Source: Phoronis australis (lineage: Eukaryota > Phoronida > Phoronidae). Taken from it: a DNA stretch of 57,663 nucleotides. The translations under genes were made by a program, and so were the position numbers. Below the pieces are notes generated by a model that was not told where the DNA came from, ran no database searches, and was given only the letters and a program-made list of their open reading frames with translations. Positions 33,354 through 44,200 of the stretch are shown here, in pieces. Within the stretch, counting starts at the first letter, position 1. Every line of letters begins with the position of its first letter. The stretch covers positions 1,111,536-1,169,198 of the forward strand of contig NMRA01000064.1 in assembly GCA_002633005.1 (NCBI GenBank), in the 5' to 3' direction.

Positions 33354-33502
33354 TGACGTCGCAAGCGTCGTTTCTCACCTTCCTCACCTGTTAACGCGAC
33401 ACCTCTTGGCAAGGTAAGGTCGACCGTATGCAAGGCGATGTGGATATAGACCGATTAAGACGGCAAAAAAGGCTAATTAAATCGGGTGGCATTCTCCTTT
33501 AA

Positions 33503-33789
33503 AAACATACTGGTTTTGGGTATTCTCTTTTTAAAGGAGGGGCCCAAATGTTTAATATATTTCCAAAATTCTGCTGGGCTATTGAAATTTAAAGATTCTC
33601 TATGGTCAGCCTGATCTCTCAAAAAATTTCTATCTGTTCTCTAGTGAACTTTATCAAATAGTACCTGAACATTTTGAAATTGGCGTCTGAGTAAAGAGCG
33701 TTCTTCTCGAGAGCCGCATTTCAAAAACATTTTCCTTGAAACTTACAGCTTTCCAAAGCTCGGACAATTCATCACACCAATAGGGTGTC
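33503..33789 (-). mobile_element. Second LINE, linker segment upstream of the Kolobok insertion
   Basis: The minus strand reads PYWCDELSELWKAVSFKENV, then EMRLSRRTLFTQ and GPLLKREYPKPVCF, typical of the endonuclease-RT linker. It continues across the Kolobok-like element into KWKNEYESL at 31800. Confidence 0.65.
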
Positions 33790-33876
33790 AGGTAAAAGAA
33801 CTGAATTTGGTGTTATCGAGTGGAACTACTCGATTTAAATTAATACAAAATATGTTGCTTTTGGTGACATTCTCCT
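33790..33876 (-). mobile_element. Kolobok-like fragment B (one terminus)
   Basis: GTTATCGAGTGGAACTACTC, AATTAATACAAAATA and TTTTGGTGACATTCTCCT followed by TTAA match the non-THAP terminus of copies A and C. It is only about 90 bp long and abuts LINE sequence at 33789. Confidence 0.65.
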
Positions 33877-33880
33877 TTAA

Positions 33881-35798
33881 CGACATTAAGAGACTAAAAC
33901 CATACCCCCCTAACAGTACCCACGGAAATGATTTCCCAAGCTTCCTAGAGTAGATTAGGACTTGACAAACAGGAACGACATACCAAAAAAGACACTGAAA
34001 GAAGACACACGGTACGTAGCATAGGTTCATGCTCCTTCCTCAGCCAATCAACTAAAAACGCCGCAATTGATGGGAATATTTACTCTCATCATTCAAAAAA
34101 TTACTATAAACCTAAATATATAAAAACAAAACGACAAACACTAAACACCTTGAACGGGAGATACCGGATGACAGGTTTAAAGCTGTTTTCTGCAAATGTG
34201 ATGGATAAACCTGTTCAAGTGCCGTTGAGGCGAGCGATTACATAACACGTCCAAAATCAGTATCACCCGGCCGGCGGCCAAATACATTCAATGTTATTCA
34301 ACGACACTGCACCAACAAGTTTCTTGACCATTGAAACACAGTTTGAAGATTGTACAGTACAACAATACACTTAATTTGCAATAGGGAAAAAGAAACAACC
34401 GGAAATGCAACAAGTGCGCGGTCTCATAGTACAGTCAGTACCAGAAAGATGTTTGGTAGCTCCTGAGCTTGGCAATGAGTTCAAATACAGCCACACAAGA
34501 CAGAGTCACCAACACCTAAGAAACAGGAAAGTAATTGCATTACCCCAGTCCATGTAATACATGTATGTCCGACCGTCATGTGTCCAAGAACTTTGAATTC
34601 TGATCTATTCAATCATGCTTCAAATACAACGGGCTGTCTTTTTGGTAAAGTTTGTCAAAGACATCTTTGTGAACATTCTTGATTATTTTCCTGTATCCAA
34701 TACATTCATTTCTGGCAATATAATCGGACGTTTGCCGGTTATGCCGCCTTTTTTCTGTGGCCAAGACTTCTGCTGATGTCAATTTCGTGGCAAGTGACAA
34801 AATGATGCTGTATATACTATCAGTCGCTCCCTAAGTTTTACTCATTCGAGAAATTGAAAGACTACTACACTGGCTATCTTCCTGCATATCATCCTAATCC
34901 TTATCTGTTCCGTAGCTTCCTTGCACAGTTTTCACTTCACTTTCAAGAGCCTTTAATTATCTTTTCATCATTTTTTCAGTAAAGTTTTCTTTTAAATGAG
35001 CTCCAATCCTTCGTAACTCTTCCCCCTGGCATGCCACTCAGTAGTCCATTGAATACCAGTTTTGAGTACCCCGGTTGTCCATTAAACACCAGTTCTTTTC
35101 GAGGTCTAGTAGGAAAGCAGCTCTGACCATTCCGCTCAGTTTCTGAAGTCCAGCGTCCGTATGTTGGGGTAGGTTTCTGCGGACGGCCATTTAACAAGTG
35201 TGCAGCAGTTTGTTTACGTTAACAGCTTCGCGTTTGATTTACCACAGTGCTAAGCCGTCTGGCTGTCTGTGAGTGGAATGCGCCTGAGCATCCGACTATT
35301 TCAACTGTTGCATTTTTGTCATTTAATTTTGTTAGTTAATTTTGAATTATCTTATGTCGACCACAACGGTATGGTCAAAATCGGCCCACAATAGTCAAAA
35401 TACGCGTACATTCCATATTAAAACAAGGTACGCATTCCCGTGGAATTGCAATAATGCGCGTAAAGTTAATGTTATTACATTTCGTGTAATTGCCGTGGGC
35501 TTTAGGGTGATTTTTTAAATTGTTACAACAAGACTTTGTGTAACCATCTGACATTTTAGGCATGCAAAAATCCGACTTCCCGAATAGAGAAGTAAAGGAG
35601 TCTGTAACTTAAATACTTGGATTTTTTGTTATGGGACCCCTGATAGTGGAAAAAATAAAATTGCAACACTATACCAAGAAACAAAGCGAGCGGTACAGAC
35701 GTGACAGACACAATCTGCACACTTTAAAACAGTTCCGTTTAAGAACACCACTGTCTGTGACCTGGCATACAGATGTTCTCATGCTGGGTCGTAGTTAA
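33881..35798. other. Spacer between inverted Kolobok-like copies, with a decayed coding fragment
   Basis: On the minus strand, 35197-34976 reads LNGRPQKPTPTYGRWTSETE and DWSSFKRKLY; after a frame change it continues LKALESEVKTVQGSYGTDKD and, at 34800-34609, LTSAEVLATEKRRHNRQTSD, FDKLYQKDSPLYLKHD. It looks like the C-terminal part of one charged protein with two or three breaks. I cannot name the family. The rest is AT-rich. Confidence 0.35.
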
Positions 35799-37480
35799 AG
35801 GAGAATGCCACCCCATTTAATCAGTCCTTTTTACCATCTTAGTCGGTCTATATCCACGTTGCCGCTTATACGCTCGACCTCACCTTTCCGAGAGGTGTCG
35901 CGTTAACCTGTGAGGAAGGTGAGAAGTGACGCAGCGACGTCAGTGGTTCGTCTGCGGAATGAATGCCGCTATGTTGCGATGCATCGCTTCCCGCTTGTCC
36001 GAACTATAAAGCTGCAAAGAAAGCGGGTATATCGTTTTTTCGACTTCCTCGAGAGCCCGAAAGTTTAGGAAGTGGCTCGCGGAAGTGAAGAATGAAAGGT
36101 ATGCTGTTAATAGCAAGTATGAGGCCGGGAAACATCTCCGTTTCTGTGGCTGGCATTTCGTCGACATTGATTTCTATGACGAATTCCGGATTACCAAAGA
36201 ACTATCCGTTGCCTATGCATGTTCACGATGCCTCTCTAGTATTTCTTGATCAGTGTATTCCGGTTCGAACTGATAGTCTGTTAAACCTAACGATCCGTGA
36301 TGTCTTCGTCGGATGAGCTCTTGACTGAGTCGGGATTGGCGCCGGGCGAGTTGCCATGTACACGTTAATTATTCTGCGTTCTGTTTCAAAATTAATTATT
36401 CTCATCCTAAAATGATCCTAACCAATGCTAATATGAAACTGAAACAAAGTCTGTCTCATTAGATACAATTTGTTATGCCTTGGAGTGCTCGTGAGTGCAA
36501 ATGTTTTGAGAAGCCAGCAATATGAATAAACCACTGCGTTACCGGCTTTTGAGGCCGGCAACAAAGGTAATTGACCGGGCATAGAGGCCGTGTGAGCGCA
36601 AAGTGTTTGCTGACAGAAACCTGTTGTGAAACAATTACTGATTTTATATGCTATTGTCACATGTTACGGGAATCTTTATTTAGAAATACAAATACATTAT
36701 TCAAATCATTGTTAACTTACTGTACAACCGCTGCCCTGACGGTCTGTGGAAGGGGAACCCGACTTCGCAGCCCCCGACATGTAGATTTTCAGTTTCGTGG
36801 CTAATCCACATGAATAATTACGTGCACATTATTTCTTTGGCTCACTAGTCTTTTCGTGACTGGAGGTTTAGTTTTCAACTCAAGCTGGTTTATGTTCGTG
36901 CATTCCCGGGCCTGATCGGGTTCAGAGCCACTGGCCGGGATAACGAGTCAGTCCGGCCGCGACGGGCCTGATCGGGTTCCGAGCCACTGGCCGGGATAAC
37001 AAGCGTTTTGTGTATTTAGAACTAAAAAAATCACAAGTATAAACAATACAGATCTAGGTTCTCCTGTCTGTATTTCACGGAAGAATACTTCGAATTTATC
37101 TCCGAACAGACCCCAAACTCCTGCTACGGACCTTGGTAAATTGGCCTGCCGAACTTTGTAGGCTACGGTGTTTCCAAATACCAGTAAATCCGTAACAGCA
37201 AAATAAAACAACACGTTTTTATAAGACCTCGGTGTATTTTTAAGGGTTTTACATCGAAGTTTGTTGATTTATTGGTGTTAAACGATGAATTCAAGCGATA
37301 AGCTGACACCACTAACTCGTGTTGTGAACTGCTGAACAGACTGCGTGTGAAACCAATTTCGCCATTGGATAATTTGAACATCTCCGTCTGCCGTCACCTG
37401 TCAGGTAACGCAACCGAACCTGACGTTATCGAGTAGAACTACTAGATATAAATTGATACAAAATTGATTGTTTTTTGGTG
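35799..37480 (+). mobile_element. Kolobok-like DNA transposon C, inverted relative to A
   Basis: It starts TTAA/AGGAGAATGCCACCC and is the reverse complement of A along its whole length, with about 85-90 per cent identity judged by eye; the far end is eroded after TTTTTTGGTG at 37480. Plus-strand THAP pieces: SFF-RLPREPE in one frame, then RKWLAEVKNERYAVNSKYEA and KHLRFCGWHFVDIDFYDE, which keeps the C-x2-H-F signature. One frameshift separates the two. Confidence 0.75.
35955..36290 (+). pseudogene. Decayed THAP domain in Kolobok-like copy C
   Basis: KAGISFFRLPREPE, then after a frameshift KWLAEVKNERYAVNSKYEAG and LRFCGWHFVDIDFYDE. The FRLP, KW and C-x2-HF landmarks of THAP zinc fingers are in the right order and spacing. 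Confidence 0.65.
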
Positions 37481-37499
37481 TAAACAACCTACCTCAGTG

Positions 37500-37985
37500 G
37501 ACCGAGCTCAGACCCTAAGTGAAATGCGCCTTTTTTAGACTTACAGTGGGATTTTTGCTTGCATATCAGTTACAGCCAAGTGAAACAGTATTAAATATAA
37601 ATTTGACACGCCACGACCTGTTTGCATTTTATAAATCAAGAAAGGGAACATCCATCGGTTACGTAAGCGCCCCTATTCATCAAGATTTTATATCTAAATT
37701 CATACTGTTCAGAATTCTATATATTTCAACATACATTCCGAAAGCTGGTATTACGTTCTTAATGCCCAAACAAAGTAGAGCACTTTCCTAGAGGCGACAA
37801 AAAGACAACAGAACCGGTTCAGTAGATATTTATTACAAGCATATGACTTCCTAAAACGGCTCCGCAGAGGGTAATGTATTACCCTCAATTCTAAAATGTC
37901 TTGGTCTGTTTACGTCAACTTCTAGCCTATTAAAATTGGCAAGACGTTTCGATCGGTCATTTCTCCTGCCATTACCAGGTGTTAC
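37500..37985 (-). mobile_element. Possible decayed LINE 5' coding region behind B4GALT copy 2
   Basis: The frame at 37985-37851 (TPGNGRRNDRSKRLANF) resembles 25551-25363. Further on the minus strand, GIKNVIPAFGMYVEIYRIL and LNSMNLDIKS look like the start of a LINE endonuclease domain. This may be the 5' part of the second LINE, separated by the Kolobok-like copies; frames are badly broken. It overlaps the expected B4GALT 3' UTR. Confidence 0.3.
37829..37834 (-). promoter_or_regulatory. Candidate polyadenylation signal of B4GALT copy 2
   Basis: AATAAA on the minus strand about 310 bases after the stop codon at 38144. It is the first clear signal that fits a short 3' UTR. No transcript evidence is available, so this is a position-based inference. 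Confidence 0.35.
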
Positions 37986-38143
37986 AGCGTATACGGTACA
38001 TGTTGGGCTCCTCACTCTCGACACTTGGCCACTATGACCCCCATGTAACTTCATTGGGAATCTGCTTAATACTTTTGTCTTGCTTATTGTTATGGAGGGC
38101 TTGCCAGTTGTCGGGTTGGCTGTTTCAGTGCTGGGACTGTCGG

Positions 38144-38261
38144 TCAGTCGGATACATCGAGTAGTAGCCACCTGTAGAGCTGCTTGGGGCGGTGGACCAA
38201 CACCCTGTATTTTGCATTGCTAATTCCAGTGACGTTAAGATCACTTTTCCTTAATTTAAAC
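38144..38261 (-). CDS. B4GALT: B4GALT copy 2, exon 6 (C-terminus and stop)
   Basis: Acceptor CATTTCACAG, then FKLRKSDLNVTGISNAKYRV, LVHRPKQLYRWLLLDVSD and TGA at 38146-38144. This matches the family C-terminus, in which a short 'DGLNSL-Y' region is followed by a Tyr-rich beta strand ending in VD-like residues. An additional NVT sequon is present. Confidence 0.93.
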
Positions 38262-41200
38262 CTGTGAAATGATGAAAAGTATTTCAATGAAATTTTATCT
38301 CTGCCTTCACAAATTATTTTAAAACAGACATAGAATTAATGAGCATTCAATTCAGTTCAAGGAGAATTTTTATCATTAAGTGTCACAGATGATTAGTTTC
38401 CTTCCTTTGTTATCGATTTTTAGCTGTCTTCGGCTATTTTACAAGAAACTCCATCGCTCACCTGTCTCTGTTCGCAGGGTTCCCGTCATCGTGAGAGTGT
38501 TCTAACATATGATATTTCGCCAGACCCCAAGGAGGAGATTCCACTTTGATACGTTGTCGAGCAACCCTAAAAATATAACGTAGACGGTTTGGATAGATTG
38601 TAGGTTATTCGCTGATTGACTAAGCAGGACCGATGTAAAAAGCATTTAGAACGTGTATGCATACCTTGGCGCTGTTCCACTGGTTCAGTCAGACAAGTTC
38701 CAAGTCAAAAATGTTTCTCTAAATGGGCCACGGTGATCACTGCCTTGCTCAAGTGAAGAAATTGATGTTAGACCGCCCAAGTAACTAGCTTGCCATTGCA
38801 CCACTGAAACTTTGAAGTTCGTGACGGCACATTTAAAGCCTATATCTCTCTATCCTTTGACATCGTGGTTCGCCGTTATCCAAGCAAACGATTGTCTCCT
38901 TCCCGGTGTGTTAATAACGCCGTCGGGACATGAGGCTCACAACAAACGGGGTCAAAGAGAATAGCGGAGTTGCAACGCCGCCATATTGGAAATGGGTCAG
39001 AATGTTGCATTGTGGTTAAGCTGGTAAACAAGTACGTCGGCAAGCGTGGGGGCGAACCGGCCACAGGGAGGTTATACCTGTTGTGTGCCTGGCATGCTAT
39101 AATACCAGTTAGCGAAATAAAAAATTTAGTTACTACCTGTTTCCCAAGGATCAAGAACTGCGTTAAACATGGGTCAGAGACATTGGTAGACCTGGTAGCA
39201 AAGGCCGACTTCGTGAATTCTTTCCGACTTCGTAGCATAAAGTGTGCAGCGCTCATTTTGAGGGCGGCAAGAAAACGTATCTTAGAAACTGCCCAACAAT
39301 ATCTCCCTTCAAAGAAACAGTAACAAATACTCCACGGCNNNNNNNNNNNNNNNNNNNNNNNNNNNNNNNNNNNNNNNNNNNNNNNNNNNNNNNNNNNNNN
39401 NNNNNNNNNNNNNNNNNNNNNNNNNNNNNNNNNNNNNNNNNNNNNNNNNNNNNNNNNNNNNNNNNNNNNNNNNNNNNNNNNNNNNNNNNNNNNNNNNNNN
39501 NNNNNNNNNNNNNNNNNNNNNNNNNNNNNNNNNNNNNNNNNNNNNNNNNNNNNNNNNNNNNNNNNNNNNNNNNNNNNNNNNNNNNNNNNNNNNNNNNNNN
39601 NNNNNNNNNNNNNNNNNNNNNNNNNNNNNNNNNNNNNNNNNNNNNNNNNNNNNNNNNNNNNNNNNNNNNNNNNNNNNNNNNNNNNNNNNNNNNNNNNNNN
39701 NNNNNNNNNNNNNNNNNNNNNNNNNNNNNNNNNNNNNNNNNNNNNNNNNNNNNNNNNNNNNNNNNNNNNNNNNNNNNNNNNNNNNNNNNNNNNNNNNNNN
39801 NNNNNNNNNNNNNNNNNNNNNNNNNNNNNNNNNNNNNNNNNNNNNNNNNNNNNNNNNNNNNNNNNNNNNNNNNNNNNNNNNNNNNNNNNNNNNNNNNNNN
39901 NNNNNNNNNNNNNNNNNNNNNNNNNNNNNNNNNNNNNNNNNNNNNNNNNNNNNNNNNNNNNNNNNNNNNNNNNNNNNNNNNNNNNNNNNNNNNNNNNNNN
40001 NNNNNNNNNNNNNNNNNNNNNNNNNNNNNNNNNNNNNNNNNNNNNNNNNNNNNNNNNNNNNNNNNNNNNNNNNNNNNNNNNNNNNNNNNNNNNNNNNNNN
40101 NNNNNNNNNNNNNNNNNNNNNNNNNNNNNNNNNNNNNNNCAGGCTGTCGGATCTTTCAATTGATAAATTGGAGACGTTAGAACTGTAGGTAAGGGCATTT
40201 TTCGCATGTAGTTCATGGGCTGGGCGCTTACTTTAGCAAAGTCTGAAAACGCGTTGGGGCACTTGTTGAGCCATGGGCGCTAATTAGGGCGAATAGCGGC
40301 AGAATTACATACAGCAGCGTAGTTTAATGCACACAAATTACACGTCGTGCAAACCAGTCGGTCATCCCGTTTACCATCAACAATCCCAGTAGCCTTTGCG
40401 CACCCTAATTTCCGGACATGCGCAATCGTTAAATCGATTCGGTTGCAACTCCGCTATTGGAATAATGCTTTTCTATGAGATCATTGACGTATGCTTTTTT
40501 AAAAACTTAGCTCTCAAGTTAGGTCTATAGTACGTCACAAAGTGTAAAATGAATACCATGTTAACAAGAATACCACAGAAACATGGCATGGATCCTATGC
40601 ATCTAGGCAACTACACAAATCCCGGAAATATGTAAATCCTCCGCTTTTGGAGGAGTTCGATAGTCCTTCAAAACAGTGGTCGGCTCGCTTCTGCATCCGC
40701 CGGTTCTTAGTCGCGGTGAGAAAAGGTGCGTGTTAACGTTTGGCAGTAGGTTAATATGATACTGCGGTTTTGACCTATTAACAACGATTTTCCCATAGTG
40801 CTTTATCAAACAAAATAATGCCCTGTACATGCATAACCCTCTTCAACCTCAAAAATTTTAGAGCACAGTTTGAAAACTCATTAGAAAGTCTGCTACACCG
40901 GTAAGCGTAATCTACTTTTGATTGCCGTTTACACTACAAAAGTTTACACGGATCAGCTGACACGGAACGAGTTGTTCCAGTGTGTAAACGGCACTGACAC
41001 GGAAAAAACTGACAACGCGGCGACAACTTTTGCCACCCGTTTGATAGGTAGAGCAATTTGCGCTCGAACATCTTGTTCCGAGTCTAAACGCGTAACTGGG
41101 GCAAGGCGGAAAGGATCATCTCTTGTACGATTTAAACAAAAGACAACCAAGATGCGCAATATGCATACCGTGAGACAGCGAGTAAGTGCATTTAGTTGTA

Positions 41201-44200
41201 TCCTGCTTGCATCACAAATGGACTAGCAGGGGACAGTGCATGGATTGATGTACATGATTTTCACAGTCTTTTAAACTATCCTATTTCATGATTTCACTTT
41301 TAGACATCTGACTGAATACATCCGATTAATAACTGACCTTCTATACATGTTGTCGTCCTCGCCACCCCAGCCCCACATTGAGTTAGGGAATCCATTCACT
41401 CGGGTGTACGTTTCTTTGCTGAATACTGCTACCCCGCCTATAAAGGCATTCCAGATTGGCCTGGAAAATTATGGTTGGAAAAAAGACTTAAAAACTGCAG
41501 TAGTACTATAAGTGCTGTACCGTTGTCACGAGGTCTGACTCTACTGAGCTTGCAGAATACATATAACTACAGTCACTGTCGTTCAAGACAAATCATAAAC
41601 GATTGACAAATCCAAAATTTAGTTCTCCTCATAGTTCCAGTTAAGCACGCCTCAAGAACATGTTAACACAGAGATAGTCAGCCGTTTTTGTACCACACAT
41701 ATCATAAAAGACGCATTGGCTATATTTGGAATGCAAATCAACGGTATGCAGTGAAAGAGGAAAATTGCCTGTCCTTGAAGCATGTAACTTCACGCCATGG
41801 TCAGATGAAGATAGACCAGGATGAGCTATTATCAAGTATCTATTGTTAAACAATCACTAAGTGAAGTAAGGTCACATTTATAGCGTTACACAAATATAGC
41901 TTGTTCATTTTATTTTCTTTAATAGTATCTAATTTGAATTAAAGATCAATTACTATGAAAGTGAATGGCATCATGATTTATGGAAACACAAGCAGGACGC
42001 GAACACTAAACCACTAGTGGACTCTAAAATGTAAATCAAATGCGGTCAAAGTGCAAGGAAGTGCTGTTTCTGTTCTCCTTGATTTTGCATAAGTATGGAA
42101 TAGATTTCAGGAGCAATGCTAACCAACTAGTGTCTCTTTGGGTTTATCACTCAACAGCATGACTATGAATGGTGGGTGCAAAAACACGTCACAGAGAATA
42201 TGTTGCTGTGGTACATGTAACTGTACAAGGAATTTCCTCCATTTGACTTTGGGCTCTCAACGGTGAATGTAGCCGTGGCCTGGCAGTGTTTGTCTAAACA
42301 ATTCACTGGCGGTGCGAGTTACGCAAACAGGGTACGGATACCGTCTGCTTTCACAGGCGGTTTCACTAGCCGTTAGTTTCAATCATTTGCATGAAAGGGT
42401 CCCAGGGGTGCGTTCCGTAACCGCTGAAACCAAGACCACGCAAAATCACGATTTTTTCTTGTGGAACTCGCGACCTTACTTGTGAAGACTACATGTATGT
42501 CAGCCATTTTGAAGTGGTTTGTCTTGGAGGATGCAATGTCTAAATTAAGCAATAGAGAGGATGCAATGTCTAAATTATGCAATAGAATTCTCTGTTCCCG
42601 TTCTATCACGGACGATTGCTCTTCGCAAGTGCCTCTTGAGTGTCTTGCATTTGTACGTAGCTTAACGTGCCTAATAATATACGTTACCCTGACAACTTAC
42701 TTATATTTGTATTTGTGAATTGCCAATCCTTGGTGACGCACCGTTCTCGGGCATGTGTACAAGTTTCTTTCGTCTTCAGGAAGAAGATCAATATCGTGGA
42801 AAATAATGCAGTCGAAGTCTGTCATTTTCATACTTTCTATGAAACCAGCGTTCATTAGACGTCCTTTGTTAAAGATTTTAGGGTTTGCCTGCAATAAGGC
42901 AAAAACAATCAAGCTTTGTTCCTTCAGTGACGCAGCTGCACATGGCTATGTAGACTACGTGAGGCAGCCGGCACGGCATCACAGGGTTGTCTTAACCTAT
43001 TGCCATAGCTGACTTCCTGTTCGGGCACCCCAGACCAATCATAGTTTGTTGGGCGGCTAGCCACAATCTCACACAGTCAACGTTGAATGGTATATGCTAC
43101 ATATACGTATGCATACATCTACTGGCACATGCACCTCAGTGCCGGGATAGGTAAACCCATCTCACAATTTTCTTTATTTTTGAAACAATACTGTCAATTT
43201 ATTTTGATGTAATCTGAGTCTTTACTACACCCTCAGTTCAAGAACAAGAACCAAGAGCAACGCGAAGCGTTGAAATGAGTCCACGAATGCAACTTAAAAG
43301 ATGTACTTCTATGGGTGTTTAGTCGTATCATAAAAATGCCCACTGAATGGCGCAAAATACGTCGAATCCATCAGAAAATGGGAACATTTCCTCGTTTCTT
43401 TAATAGAAAGCTATTTACCAAATTCCACAAAAATTTTTCAAGGAACTAATCATAGAAACAAAGCAATACGTAAGTACAGAACGCGATGGGACGTATTGCA
43501 GTGCGAATCAGAATTTCATTTGCCATAACAGCAATGCTTGTTTGGCATTTTCACACTAAAAGATTAAAAACTCGAAGTAAACAACAGAATATACTCTGCT
43601 ACCGTATCGGGCAAATGGCCAAATGACAAGCTTTTGCCCCACTTCCGGTGACGTCACAGTTAAGTCTCACATAATCTAGCGTTATTGTTACAAACTCGCA
43701 AAAGGACTATTGCCACTAGGGGGCACAGGATTCGTCGGATCCGTCTGAGAGTCGGCGTCGTATGTTGTTAACTTCATATATACACTTACTAATTTAATAC
43801 AGAGATCTAGCAGTAGGTTCAGAAGATACAGCTATGGGCGCAAAACAAAACTGTCACTAGGAGGCACCATGTAACAGTAGTCGAAATCGTCATCGTCAAC
43901 CGTCCTCTTCACACTGAGAACATAGCATCATCTCATCTATTGATGCTTATTTTTCAAATTTTATTAAAATCCATTGAGGATCTCTGGATATACAGAAGTA
44001 AACGTAAAAAAATAAAATTACCACTAGAGGGTACATCGGAAGCCAGATCCGTCCGAAAGTCGTCGTCGTCCTTTGTAAAGTTAATATAATTACACTTGCT
44101 AAATTTAGTAAAGAAACTGCAGATGGCTTATGAGATACACCCATGGGCGCAAAACACAGCCACTAGTTGGCGCTACAGTAATCGAAGTCGTCGGTAAACC

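Larger units (their letters stand above)
31820..33498 (-). mobile_element. Kolobok-like DNA transposon A, 1679 bp, THAP remnant
   Basis: Ends TTAA/AGGAGCATGCCACCC and GGGTGGCATTCTCCT/TTAA: inverted termini with a TTAA target duplication. A minus-strand frame at 33353-33021 contains YIVFLLPRESEMLRKWLMVV and KHLRVCDL, a decayed THAP zinc finger (F-P, K-W, then C-x2-H lost here). Kolobok transposons are known for TTAA targets and THAP domains; piggyBac also uses TTAA but lacks THAP. The transposase core is missing, so it is non-autonomous. It is inserted in the second LINE. Confidence 0.75.

Noticed and set aside
38876-40216. Apparent 446-codon and 312-codon frames across the gap
   Set aside because: Open only because the 801 Ns contain no stop; the true sequence is unknown and the flanks have no motif.
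41641-41853. 70-codon minus-strand frame in intron 3 of B4GALT copy 2
   Set aside because: Exons 3 and 4 join in phase across it and it matches no B4GALT sequence.
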